Source: Actinomycetota bacterium (GTDB lineage: Bacteria; Actinomycetota; Actinomycetes; S36-B12). From it: a DNA stretch of 28,943 nucleotides. The notes beneath the pieces were generated by a model, which saw only the letters and a program-made list of their open reading frames with translations, did not search any database and had not been told where the DNA came from. The position numbers and the translations under genes were made by a program. Below are positions 15,355-23,429 of the stretch, piece after piece; position 1 is the first letter of the stretch; each line of letters starts with the position of its first letter. The stretch is from the NCBI GenBank assembly GCA_009700485.1, contig WLLZ01000009.1, forward strand, positions 1 through 28,943. The letters run 5' to 3'.

Positions 15355-17109
15355 ATGGGTGAGCAATCAACCGGGGCGCAGATCACCGGTGCACAGAGCC
15401 TGGTTTTATCCCTTGAGGCCGCCGGAGTTACCGACGTCTTCGGTATTCCGGGCGGGGCGATCCTGCCGCTTTACGACCCCCTGATGGATTCTAGAATCCG
15501 CCATATTCTGGTGCGCCATGAACAAGGTGCCGGCCATGCGGCTGAAGGTTTCGCCGGCGCCACCGGCCGGGTGGGTGTCTGCCTGGCGACAAGTGGCCCG
15601 GGGGCCACCAATTTGGTAACCCCGATTGCCGATGCCGCGATGGATTCCATCCCAATGGTGGCGATCACCGGGCAGGTACCCAGCGGTGCTATCGGCACCG
15701 ATGCCTTCCAAGAGGCCGATATTCGCGGTATCACGATGCCGATCACCAAACACAATTACCTTGTTACCAACCCCGATGACATCCCACGGGCCATTGCCGA
15801 GGCATTCCATATTGCCTCAACAGGGCGTCCTGGGCCGGTGCTCGTAGACGTTTCGAAGGACGCACTTCAGGCACTGACCACCTACAACTGGCCCACGACT
15901 ATTGATCTTCCCGGTTACCACCCGGTCACCAAGCCACATGCCAAGCAGGTGCGCGATGCGGCCAGCATGATCATCGCCGCGAAGTCACCGGTGCTATATG
16001 TCGGTGGTGGCGTCATTCGAGCCAATGCTGCTGTGGCGCTGTGCAAATTGGCAGAGATTTCGGGTATTCCAGTTGTTACCACTTTGATGGCCCGCGGGGC
16101 ATTCCCCGATTCCCATCCGCAGCACCTGGGGATGCCCGGTATGCATGGAAGTGTCGCTGCCGTCGGCGCACTCCAAAAATCTGATCTATTGATCACCTTG
16201 GGTGCGCGATTTGATGATCGCGTGACCGGCAAACTCTCGACTTTCGCCCCTAATGCTTCGATCATTCACGCCGATATCGATCCAGCCGAAATAGGCAAGA
16301 ATAGGTATGTCGATATCCCGATAGTGGGTGATATGGCAGAGGTGATCCCAGAGTTGGTGATGGCGCTTGAGGCCGAGTACGCGGCGGGTAATCGCGGCGA
16401 CTATGGCGCGTGGTGGGCATTGCTGAATCGGATGCGCGAGACCTACCCAATGGGCTACGACCTACCCGATGACGGCACGTTGTCGCCGCAGTACGTTATT
16501 GAGAGACTGGGGCTAATTTCTGGTCCGGATTCAATTTACGCAGCCGGGGTGGGGCAGCATCAGATGTGGGCCGCGCAGTTCATCGGCTATGAGAACCCCA
16601 ATACTTGGCTGAATTCAGGTGGTCTCGGCACAATGGGCTTTGCTGTTCCAGCTGCTATGGGTGCGAAAGTTGGCTGCCCAGATAAAACGGTTTGGGCTGT
16701 TGACGGTGATGGTTGCTTCCAGATGACCAATCAGGAGCTCGCCACCTGCGCGATCAACGACATACCAATCAAGGTTGCGTTGATAAACAACAGTAGCCTT
16801 GGCATGGTTAGGCAATGGCAAACCCTGTTCTATAACAGCCGCTATTCGAATACCGATCTGGAGTCACATCGCATACCGGATTTCGTGAAGTTAGCTGATG
16901 CGTATGGATGCCACGGGCTACGCTGTGAGTCACCTGATGATGTTGATACCACTATTGAGAAGGCGATGGGCATGAATGATGCCCCCGTAGTCATCGATTT
17001 CATAGTGCATCGCGATGCGATGGTGTGGCCGATGGTCGCAGCAGGCGCTAGCAATGACGAAATTTTGGTGGCACGAGCCATGGCACCAGATTGGGGGTCG
17101 GACGACTAA
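15355..17109 (+). CDS. ilvB: Acetolactate synthase large subunit
   Basis: The 584-residue ThDP enzyme condenses pyruvate with pyruvate or 2-ketobutyrate, the first common step to valine, leucine and isoleucine. The ThDP-activating glutamate is E56 in VRHEQGAGHAAEGFA. The GDG motif is at 451-453 in VDGDGCFQMTNQELATC, ending in the NN at VALINNSSLGMVRQWQ. FGIPGGAILPLYD and LGARFDDRVTGKL are the family's other signatures. An AGGAAGG ribosome site precedes the ATG. Expression is presumably set by the upstream leader and terminator. The stop overlaps the ilvN start (TAATG). Confidence 0.97.
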   Translation: MGEQSTGAQITGAQSLVLSLEAAGVTDVFGIPGGAILPLYDPLMDSRIRHILVRHEQGAGHAAEGFAGATGRVGVCLATSGPGATNLVTPIADAAMDSIPMVAITGQVPSGAIGTDAFQEADIRGITMPITKHNYLVTNPDDIPRAIAEAFHIASTGRPGPVLVDVSKDALQALTTYNWPTTIDLPGYHPVTKPHAKQVRDAASMIIAAKSPVLYVGGGVIRANAAVALCKLAEISGIPVVTTLMARGAFPDSHPQHLGMPGMHGSVAAVGALQKSDLLITLGARFDDRVTGKLSTFAPNASIIHADIDPAEIGKNRYVDIPIVGDMAEVIPELVMALEAEYAAGNRGDYGAWWALLNRMRETYPMGYDLPDDGTLSPQYVIERLGLISGPDSIYAAGVGQHQMWAAQFIGYENPNTWLNSGGLGTMGFAVPAAMGAKVGCPDKTVWAVDGDGCFQMTNQELATCAINDIPIKVALINNSSLGMVRQWQTLFYNSRYSNTDLESHRIPDFVKLADAYGCHGLRCESPDDVDTTIEKAMGMNDAPVVIDFIVHRDAMVWPMVAAGASNDEILVARAMAPDWGSDD

Positions 17110-17633
17110 TGTCACGACACACATTGTCAGTATTGGTAGAAGACACTCCTGGTGTGCTAGCGCGCGTTGCCATTTTGTTCTCAAGACGCGGCTTCAACAT
17201 CGAGTCACTTGCTGTTGGGCCGACCGAGGTACCGCAGGTTTCACGGATGACGATCGTGGTCAATGTTGAGGGTGCGCCACTTGAACAGGTCACCAAGCAG
17301 CTTAATAAGCTCATAAATGTCCTGAAGATTGTCGAACTTGACCCAGATTCATCGGTGCAACGGGAGATCTTGCTGGTTAAGGTGAAAGCCGATCTCGAAA
17401 CCCGTTCGCATATCCTCGAAACCGTGCAACTTTTTCGAGCCAAGGTGGTTGACGTCGCATCGGATGCTGTCACGATCGAAGCCACCGGCAATGGCGATAA
17501 ATTGGCGGCATTGCTCCGGGTCCTTGAGCCTTTTGGGATCAAAGAGCTGGTCAAGTCCGGCGCTGTCGCGATGGCGCGCGGGGCACGGTCGATTTCTGAC
17601 CGACCAGTACGTTCTGCCGACCGCTCCGCCTAG
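17109..17633 (+). CDS. ilvN: Acetolactate synthase small (regulatory) subunit
   Basis: The 174-residue subunit has an N-terminal ACT domain (HTLSVLVEDTPGVLARVAILFSRRGFNIESLAVGPTE) that binds the feedback inhibitor valine, and the C-terminal ALS_ss domain (REILLVKVKADLETRSHILETVQLFRAKVVDV, EPFGIKELVKSGAVAMARG). It binds IlvB, raising activity and conferring valine sensitivity. The frame is open six codons upstream to 17091, but the ATG at 17109 overlaps the ilvB stop and matches where homology starts, so I use it. Confidence 0.96.
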   Translation: MSRHTLSVLVEDTPGVLARVAILFSRRGFNIESLAVGPTEVPQVSRMTIVVNVEGAPLEQVTKQLNKLINVLKIVELDPDSSVQREILLVKVKADLETRSHILETVQLFRAKVVDVASDAVTIEATGNGDKLAALLRVLEPFGIKELVKSGAVAMARGARSISDRPVRSADRSA

Positions 17634-17702
17634 CCAAACCCATAACCGATAACCTTCTGTTCTTCGTAGTTGACGCACCCCCGAAAACAAGGAGAGATTC
17701 CC

Positions 17703-18731
17703 GTGGCTGAGCTTTTCTATGATGACGATGCAGATCTGTCAATCATCCAAAATCGGGTGGTGGCGGTTCTCGGCTACGGTAGCCAAGGTCACGCCCATGC
17801 GATGTCCCTTCGCGACTCGGGCGTCGATGTTCGAGTGGGCCTGCGGGATGGTTCGAAGACTCGTGCGAGGGCTGAAGAAGCCGGCCTACGGGTAGTTGAC
17901 CCAGCGGCGGCAGCCGCCGAGGCAGACGTCATCATGATCTTGGCACCTGACCCGGTACAAAAGAAGTTGTATCTGGAAGCAATTGAGCCAAACCTGCAAG
18001 AAGGCGACGCGCTTTTCTTTGCTCACGGGTTCAACATCCGCTTCGGGTTTGTTACGCCGCCGGCATTCGTTGATGTCTGCATGGTGGCTCCCAAAGGCCC
18101 CGGCCACTTGGTGCGCCGTGAGTATGTTGCCGGTCGCGGGGTTCCTGCGATCGTTGCCGTCGAGCAAGACTTCACCGGCGGCGCCTGGCCGCTCACCTTG
18201 TCCTACGCCAAGGCCATCGGCGCCCTTCGGGCAGGCGGCATCAAAACAACATTCACCGAGGAGTGCGAAACCGACCTCTTCGGCGAGCAGGCGGTGCTGT
18301 GCGGGGGCGCCTCCCAATTGGTCATGTATGGATTTGAAACCCTCGTCGAGGCTGGTTATCAGCCCGAGGTTGCCTACTTTGAATGCCTTCATGAGTTGAA
18401 GTTGATCGTTGACCTCATGTACGAGGGTGGTATCGCAAAGCAGCGCTGGAGTGTCTCCGACACCGCTGAGTACGGTGACTATGTGTCCGGGCCGCGGGTT
18501 ATCGATCCGCGGGTCAAGGAGAATATGAAGGCGGTGCTAGCAGACATCCAAAATGGCGTTTTTGCGCAGCGCTTCATGGACGACCAAGAAGCCGGTGGGC
18601 CCGAGTTCAAGGCGCTGCGAGCCAAAGGCGAAGCCCATTCGATCGAAGCGGTTGGCCGCGAACTTCGCGGGTTGATGAGCTGGGTTGATAACAAGGGTGA
18701 CGACTACGTCGAGGGCACCGCGGCTCGCTAG
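17703..18731 (+). CDS. ilvC: Ketol-acid reductoisomerase (class I, NADP-dependent)
   Basis: The 342-residue enzyme isomerises and reduces acetolactate or acetohydroxybutyrate. The dinucleotide fold shows GYGSQG at 24-29, then VRVGLRDGSKTRARAEEAG, whose hydroxyl residues suit NADPH. The knotted C-terminal domain holds the Mg and catalytic residues in EECETDLFGEQAVLCGG and FECLHELKLIVDLMYEGG. Length fits class I. The start is GTG at 17703, preceded by AAGGAGAG at a 6-nt spacing; the frame is open 11 codons further up, but those run through the ribosome site. The 69-nt gap after ilvN shows no terminator, so ilvB, ilvN and ilvC are likely one transcript. Confidence 0.97.
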   Translation: MAELFYDDDADLSIIQNRVVAVLGYGSQGHAHAMSLRDSGVDVRVGLRDGSKTRARAEEAGLRVVDPAAAAAEADVIMILAPDPVQKKLYLEAIEPNLQEGDALFFAHGFNIRFGFVTPPAFVDVCMVAPKGPGHLVRREYVAGRGVPAIVAVEQDFTGGAWPLTLSYAKAIGALRAGGIKTTFTEECETDLFGEQAVLCGGASQLVMYGFETLVEAGYQPEVAYFECLHELKLIVDLMYEGGIAKQRWSVSDTAEYGDYVSGPRVIDPRVKENMKAVLADIQNGVFAQRFMDDQEAGGPEFKALRAKGEAHSIEAVGRELRGLMSWVDNKGDDYVEGTAAR

Positions 18732-18753
18732 GCGCTCCCAAATCAACCACCGA

Positions 18754-18759
18754 TAGAAT
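18754..18759 (+). promoter_or_regulatory. Putative -10 box, leaderless promoter of serA
   Basis: TAGAAT (5 of 6 to TATAAT) lies 6 nt before the serA GTG, and no Shine-Dalgarno is present. The ATG two bases upstream is followed at once by TGA, so the GTG is the real start. serA therefore probably has its own leaderless transcript in addition to any read-through from ilvC. Confidence 0.6.
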
Positions 18760-18765
18760 CTGCAT

Positions 18766-20349
18766 GTGACCAGACCTCGCGTTCTAATTGCCGAAGAACT
18801 CTCACCCGCGACCGTAGAAGCGCTTGGGCCTGATTTTGAAATCATCAATTGCGATGGTTCAGATCGGGCAGCCCTGTTGGCCGCCATCGTTGATGTCGAT
18901 GCCATTTTGGTGCGCTCGGCCACCATGGTCGACGCTGAGGCAATCGCTGCGGCGCCGAAATTGAAGGTTGTCGCCCGCGCAGGAGTTGGACTTGACAATG
19001 TCGACGTCAAAGCGGCCACTCTGGCTGGTGTGATGGTCGTAAATGCGCCAACCTCGAATATTGTCAGCGCTGCTGAGTTAGCCGTAGCGTTGCTTCTTGC
19101 GAGCGCTCGGAACGTGGCTCCGGCAAGTGCCGCGCTCAGTAAGGGGGAGTGGAAGCGTTCGAAGTACACCGGAGTTGAGGTTTCTGGCAAGGTTGTAGGC
19201 ATCGTGGGCCTTGGTCGTATCGGGGTACTTGTTGCCCAGCGGATGAGCGCCTTTGGGGTGAAGTTAATTGCATATGATCCCTATGTGCAGCCAGCCCGTG
19301 CGGCTCAATTGGGGGTTCGCATGGTCACTCTCGACGACCTGCTTGCCGAAAGTGATTTCATAACTGTCCACCTGCCCAAGACCGCCGAGACGGTGGGGCT
19401 AATTGGCGATGCAGAACTTCATAAAGTCAAGCCAACTGTGCATATCATTAACGCAGCACGTGGTGGAATTGTTGATGAAGTAGCCCTCTATGAGGCCATC
19501 GTTGATGGGCGCGTAGCCGGCGCAGGTCTTGACGTTTATGCCAAGGAGCCGTGCACTGACTCACCGCTATTTGGGCTGGAGTCGGTCGTAGCGACTCCGC
19601 ATCTTGGTGCGTCCACCGATGAGGCCCAAGAGAAAGCCGGTATCTCGGTAGCGCGCTCGGTTCGCCTGGCGCTCGCCGGAGAGCTAGTACCCGACGCGGT
19701 AAACGTGCAAGGTGGCCAGATGGCCGATGAGATCAAGCCACTGCTGCCACTGGCTGAGAAACTTGGGGCCATTGCCTGCGGGTTAGCGAGCGCTGCAGTT
19801 GCTCGAGTCACCGTTGAAGTTTTCGGTGAAGCCGCTGACCATGATGTTCGAGTGCTCGAGTTGTCAGCTCTCAAGGGGGTGTTTCAAATGCTGGTCCACG
19901 ACCCCGTCTCCTTCGTAAACGCTCCCGTGCTTGCTGAACAGCGGGGAGTCGAAGTCGTGCTAACCACTGACCGAACCAGTGATGACCACAAGTCTGTGGT
20001 TCGGGTAACAATCACGTTGACCGGTGGTGAAAGCGTCAGCGTGGCTGGCACGGTAGCCGGGCCTCGGCACACCCCAAAGGTGGTTGAGGTTGATGGATTT
20101 GATGTTGACGTACCGGTCAGCGACCACATGGCGTTCTTGCGCTATCACGATAAGCCAGGTGTTGTCGGTATGGTCGGCAAAGTACTCGGTGATGCCGGTG
20201 TCAATATTGGGGGCATGCAGGTGAGCCGCGATGACAGCAGCCATGCACTGATCATGTTGACGGTTGATTCGCCGATTCCCGCCGCGGCACTTGATGACAT
20301 CGTGAGCCAAATTGGTGCGCACAGCGGGAAATCAGTCGACCTCAACTAA
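18766..20349 (+). CDS. serA: D-3-phosphoglycerate dehydrogenase (long, ACT-containing form)
   Basis: The 527-residue enzyme starts serine synthesis by oxidising 3-phosphoglycerate. The NAD fold has GLGRIG at 148-153; catalytic residues are R232 in INAARGGIVDE, E261 in YAKEP and H279 in ATPHLGAST. After about residue 315 comes the intervening allosteric substrate-binding domain, and from about 455 the ACT domain (AFLRYHDKPGVVGMVGKVLGDAGVNIGGMQVSRD), the usual serine sensor. This is the type I architecture of Mycobacterium. Its stop is only 6 nt from the stop of the convergent leuA. Confidence 0.96.
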   Translation: MTRPRVLIAEELSPATVEALGPDFEIINCDGSDRAALLAAIVDVDAILVRSATMVDAEAIAAAPKLKVVARAGVGLDNVDVKAATLAGVMVVNAPTSNIVSAAELAVALLLASARNVAPASAALSKGEWKRSKYTGVEVSGKVVGIVGLGRIGVLVAQRMSAFGVKLIAYDPYVQPARAAQLGVRMVTLDDLLAESDFITVHLPKTAETVGLIGDAELHKVKPTVHIINAARGGIVDEVALYEAIVDGRVAGAGLDVYAKEPCTDSPLFGLESVVATPHLGASTDEAQEKAGISVARSVRLALAGELVPDAVNVQGGQMADEIKPLLPLAEKLGAIACGLASAAVARVTVEVFGEAADHDVRVLELSALKGVFQMLVHDPVSFVNAPVLAEQRGVEVVLTTDRTSDDHKSVVRVTITLTGGESVSVAGTVAGPRHTPKVVEVDGFDVDVPVSDHMAFLRYHDKPGVVGMVGKVLGDAGVNIGGMQVSRDDSSHALIMLTVDSPIPAAALDDIVSQIGAHSGKSVDLN

Positions 20350-20355
20350 GTAGGT

Positions 20356-22110
20356 TCAGGAGCGCATTGCACGGTTTACGGCGCTGATTATTGCCTTGAG
20401 TGACGCCGTGGTGATCGACGGGTCAATGCCCACGCCCCAAAGCACTCGATCGCCGACGGTGCATTCGAGATAGGCGGCCGCTTTCGCGTCACCGCCGGCG
20501 CTCATGGCATGCTCGTGGTAGTCGAGCACCCTGACGTCAACACCGTGCTGAGTTAAGGCATTGCAGAAAGCCGCCACGGGGCCATTGCCGTTACCGTCTA
20601 GGGCAAACTCGGCGCCGTCATCGCCAATGACAACGTGGACACTGGTGTCGCCGTCAACGTCGGACTCCTGCTTAACCGAACGCAGTGAGAACCTGCCCCA
20701 GGGTGCGCTCGGGTCTGGCAGGTACTCGGAAGAAAAAGTCGCCCACATTTCTTCGGCGCTGACCTCGCCACCCTCGGACTCGGTCACCTGCTGGATTACT
20801 TGGGAGAATTCGATCTGCAGGCGCCGCGGTAGTTCAAGTTTGTGCTCGGTTCGCATGATGTAGGCGACGCCACCCTTGCCAGATTGTGAGTTCACGCGGA
20901 TGACCGCCTCGTAGGTGCGACCAACATCCTTTGGATCTATTGGCAGGTACGGCACCGCCCACATGAAGTCCGCGACGGGCACACCGGCGGCGAGCGCATC
21001 GGCTTCCATGACTTTTAGCCCCTTGTTGATGGCATCTTGGTGGGATCCGGAGAAGGCGGTATAGACGAGATCGCCACCGTATGGATGACGCTCATTAACC
21101 GGAATCTGATTGCAGTACTCAACGGTGCGGCGGACCTCATCGATATCACTGAAATCAATCTGCGGATCAATACCCTGACTAAATAGGTTCATCCCAAGGG
21201 TTACTAGGCAAACATTGCCCGTGCGCTCGCCATTGCCGAACAGGCAGCCCTCGATACGGTCAGCACCTGCAAGATAGCCAAGCTCGGAAGCGGCTACCGC
21301 AGTGCCGCGGTCATTATGTGGGTGAAGTGAGATGATGACTGAATCTCGGCGCGCCAAATTCCTGCTCATCCACTCGATGGAGTCCGCGTAGATATTAGGT
21401 GTTGACATTTCAATTGTTGCCGGTAGATTCAAAATCACTTTATGGTCTGGTGTTGGTTGCCATACGTCGGTAACCGCATCGCAGATTTCTACCGCGAACT
21501 CGAGCTCTGTACCCGTGTAAGACTCAGGGGAGTACTCGAAATAGACATCCGTTTCGCGTGCGATCTCATCGGCGAACTTTTTGCAAAGTTGCGCTCCGTG
21601 AACGGCGATATCGATGATTCCGGGTTTGTCGAGCCCAAATACTACCCGTCGCTGCAAGGTGGAAGTCGAGTTGTACAGGTGGACTATCGCTTGCTTGGCC
21701 CCTTTTATCGACTCGAAGGTGCGCTCAATCAGTTGTTCACGTGATTGGGTCAAGACCTGAATCACGACGTCATCTGGGATGAGATTGTCCTCGATGAGCA
21801 GGCGAACGAAGTCAAAGTCGGTTTGTGATGCAGAAGGGAAACCTACTTCGATTTCCTTATAGCCCATAGCTACCAGCAAATTAAACATACGTAATTTGCG
21901 AGCCGGTGTCATTGGATCAATCAGCGCTTGATTGCCGTCGCGAAGGTCGACCGCACACCATCGTGGCGCCTGCGTGATTACCTTCGAGGGCCAGGTGCGA
22001 TCAGGCAGATCAATCGGTGCGAACGGGGTGTAGCGCTGCCACTTCATATTGGAGGGGCGCTGTGCGGTTCGAACTTCATAAGGTGTGGTGCGATCGAATT
22101 GCGATTTCAT
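20356..22110 (-). CDS. leuA: 2-isopropylmalate synthase
   Basis: The 584-residue actinobacterial-type LeuA condenses acetyl-CoA with 2-ketoisovalerate, the committed leucine step. It has the N-terminal extension ending in YTPFAPIDLPDRTWP, then CAVDLRDGNQAL with the metal-binding aspartate (D58), H263 and H265 in SLHPHNDRGT, and GNGERTGN with N299. The C-terminal part (EFALDGNGNGPVAAFCNAL, then the GVDVRVLDYHEHA strand) is the leucine-binding regulatory domain. An AGGAG ribosome site lies 8 nt before the ATG. It is the only minus-strand gene in the amino-acid block, divergent from leuB and convergent with serA. A Leu-rich leader peptide lies upstream. Confidence 0.97.
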   Translation of the reverse strand: MKSQFDRTTPYEVRTAQRPSNMKWQRYTPFAPIDLPDRTWPSKVITQAPRWCAVDLRDGNQALIDPMTPARKLRMFNLLVAMGYKEIEVGFPSASQTDFDFVRLLIEDNLIPDDVVIQVLTQSREQLIERTFESIKGAKQAIVHLYNSTSTLQRRVVFGLDKPGIIDIAVHGAQLCKKFADEIARETDVYFEYSPESYTGTELEFAVEICDAVTDVWQPTPDHKVILNLPATIEMSTPNIYADSIEWMSRNLARRDSVIISLHPHNDRGTAVAASELGYLAGADRIEGCLFGNGERTGNVCLVTLGMNLFSQGIDPQIDFSDIDEVRRTVEYCNQIPVNERHPYGGDLVYTAFSGSHQDAINKGLKVMEADALAAGVPVADFMWAVPYLPIDPKDVGRTYEAVIRVNSQSGKGGVAYIMRTEHKLELPRRLQIEFSQVIQQVTESEGGEVSAEEMWATFSSEYLPDPSAPWGRFSLRSVKQESDVDGDTSVHVVIGDDGAEFALDGNGNGPVAAFCNALTQHGVDVRVLDYHEHAMSAGGDAKAAAYLECTVGDRVLWGVGIDPSITTASLKAIISAVNRAMRS

Positions 22111-22183
22111 GTCTGGGGCTCCTGTAGGTCGTCAGTTTGGGGGGAGGACCGGCAAACGACGAAACCCGCGACGAGGAGGCCGG
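22111..22183 (-). promoter_or_regulatory. leuA leader RNA with candidate translational switch
   Basis: In the minus-strand RNA, GAGGCC at the end of the leader peptide (22190-22195) can pair with GGCCUC (22176-22181) around an 8-nt loop. The same downstream segment contains CUCCU (22174-22178), which is complementary to the leuA ribosome site AGGAG (22119-22123). The two pairings are mutually exclusive. There is no U-tract, so termination is unlikely. A ribosome stalled on Leu codons would allow the first hairpin and free the ribosome site. The switch is inferred; the pairings are seen. Confidence 0.45.
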
Positions 22184-22231
22184 TTAAGAGGCCTCGCCGC
22201 GGCGGCGAAGGAGCAGGTTCACGATCAGCAC
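22184..22231 (-). CDS. leuA leader peptide MLIVNLLLRRRGEAS
   Basis: A 15-codon minus-strand frame reads GTG CTG ATC GTG AAC CTG CTC CTT, then three CGC, GGC GAG GCC TCT and TAA. It contains four Leu, one Ile and one Val in its first eight codons. The GTG is 6 nt after a TACTCT -10 box, so a leaderless start is likely. It ends 73 nt before leuA. Leucine leader peptides before leuA are established in Actinobacteria. The composition is too skewed for chance to be a comfortable explanation, but expression is not shown. Confidence 0.75.
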   Translation of the reverse strand: MLIVNLLLRRRGEAS

Positions 22232-22237
22232 CCGCGC

Positions 22238-22243
22238 AGAGTA
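22238..22243 (-). promoter_or_regulatory. Putative -10 box of the leuA leader
   Basis: Minus-strand TACTCT is followed by 6 nt and the GTG of the leader peptide. Its expected -35 slot lies over the leuB -10 box and has no good match to TTGACA. Confidence 0.5.
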
Positions 22244-22259
22244 CCAGAGACCGGCTGGG

Positions 22260-22265
22260 TAGGGT
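22260..22265 (+). promoter_or_regulatory. Putative -10 box, leaderless promoter of leuB
   Basis: TAGGGT lies 7 nt before the leuB ATG; there is no Shine-Dalgarno. It faces away from the leuA -10 box with only 16 bp between the two hexamers. Confidence 0.5.
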
Positions 22266-22272
22266 TTCGGCC

Positions 22273-23343
22273 ATGTCAAGAACCCTCAACCCAGGAACTC
22301 TTAACATCGCGCTGATCCCCGGCGACGGCATCGGCACCGAGGTGGTGGCCGAGGCCATGAAGGTACTAGCTGCTGTTTCGCCCGCGGCTGGTATCACCGT
22401 CACCTCGACCGAGTACGACCTTGGTGCTCGCCGCTACAACGCCACCGGTGAGTTACTGCCAGGTTCTGTGGTCGAAGAACTTCGCGGTTATGACGCAATC
22501 TTGCTGGGTGCGATCGGTGACCCGTCGGTCAAGCCGGGCATCTTGGAGCGTGGCGTGTTGTTGCCGCTGCGATTTGTGATGGACCATCACGTTAACCTGC
22601 GCCCGGTCAAGTTGTATCCGGGTGTTTCGGGTCCACTGGCTGGCAAAGGCCCAGCAGATATTGATTTTGTAGTTTGCCGCGAAGGCACCGAAGGCCCATA
22701 TGTTGGCGCCGGCGGTGTGCTGCGTATAGGTACCCCCCAGGAAGTCGCGACCGAAGTGAGTTTGAACACTGTCTACGGGGCTGAGCGAATAATTCGCGAC
22801 GCCTTTGAGCGCGCGATGCGCCGGCGCAAGAAAGTTACTCTTGTGCATAAGACCAACGTGCTGGTTTTCGCCGGTGATCTTTGGCAGCGCACCTTCGACC
22901 GGGTGAAGCTGGAGTACCCTGAAGTCACCACCGACTACCTACATGTTGACGCAGCTTCCATGTTCTTCCTGACCAACCCCGAGCGATTCGATGTAGTTGT
23001 TACCGACAATCTTTTCGGTGACATTCTCACCGATATTGGAGCGGCGATTGGTGGCGGTATCGGGTTGGCGGCAAGTGGCAATATCGATCCGAGCCGCAGC
23101 AACCCGAGTATGTTCGAGCCGGTTCACGGCTCAGCCCCAGATATTGCCGGTCAAGGCAAGGCCGACCCAACAGCAACCGTGATGTCCCTTGCCATGTTGC
23201 TCGACCATGTTGGCTTTAGCCAAGCATCAAGGTGGGTTGAAGTAGCCGTCGAGAATGATTTGGCAACACGTGGTACTAGCTCGCGTTCTACGAGTGAGAT
23301 CGGCGACGCGCTTGCGGCCGGTGCGATCGCTGCCGCTTCCTGA
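22273..23343 (+). CDS. leuB: 3-isopropylmalate dehydrogenase
   Basis: The 356-residue NAD enzyme oxidatively decarboxylates 3-isopropylmalate; it also serves the citramalate route by acting on 3-methylmalate in organisms that use it. Family motifs are IALIPGDGIGTEVV, the substrate helix PGILERGVLLPLRF, VVCREGTEGPYVG, the catalytic lysine in VHKTNVL, VTDNLFGDILTDIGAAIGGGIGLAASGNI and EPVHGSAPDIAGQGKADPTA. It resembles the actinobacterial LeuB group. The frame is open upstream to 21928, but that stretch is antisense to leuA; homology starts at the ATG at 22273, 7 nt after a -10 box. Confidence 0.97.
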   Translation: MSRTLNPGTLNIALIPGDGIGTEVVAEAMKVLAAVSPAAGITVTSTEYDLGARRYNATGELLPGSVVEELRGYDAILLGAIGDPSVKPGILERGVLLPLRFVMDHHVNLRPVKLYPGVSGPLAGKGPADIDFVVCREGTEGPYVGAGGVLRIGTPQEVATEVSLNTVYGAERIIRDAFERAMRRRKKVTLVHKTNVLVFAGDLWQRTFDRVKLEYPEVTTDYLHVDAASMFFLTNPERFDVVVTDNLFGDILTDIGAAIGGGIGLAASGNIDPSRSNPSMFEPVHGSAPDIAGQGKADPTATVMSLAMLLDHVGFSQASRWVEVAVENDLATRGTSSRSTSEIGDALAAGAIAAAS

Positions 23344-23396
23344 ATTCTAAGCGCGGCGGGAGCCACCGTCTGGGTGGTAATGCCGGGGCACCTGTG

Positions 23397-23402
23397 TAGC
23401 GT
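23397..23402 (+). promoter_or_regulatory. Candidate -10 box before ilvE
   Basis: TAGCGT lies about 27 nt before the ilvE ATG, leaving room for a short leader that contains the AAGGAG ribosome site. This fits TANNNT only, and no -35 is clear, so confidence is low. Confidence 0.3.
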
Positions 23403-23429
23403 TACCCCAAATACGTGAAGGAGCCACCG

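Noticed and set aside
21928..22272. N-terminal extension of leuB by 115 codons
   Set aside because: It runs antisense through the leuA start and leader; LeuB homology begins at the ATG at 22273.
23363..23377. Hairpin CCACC/GGTGG between leuB and ilvE as a terminator
   Set aside because: Only 5 bp and no T-tract follows.
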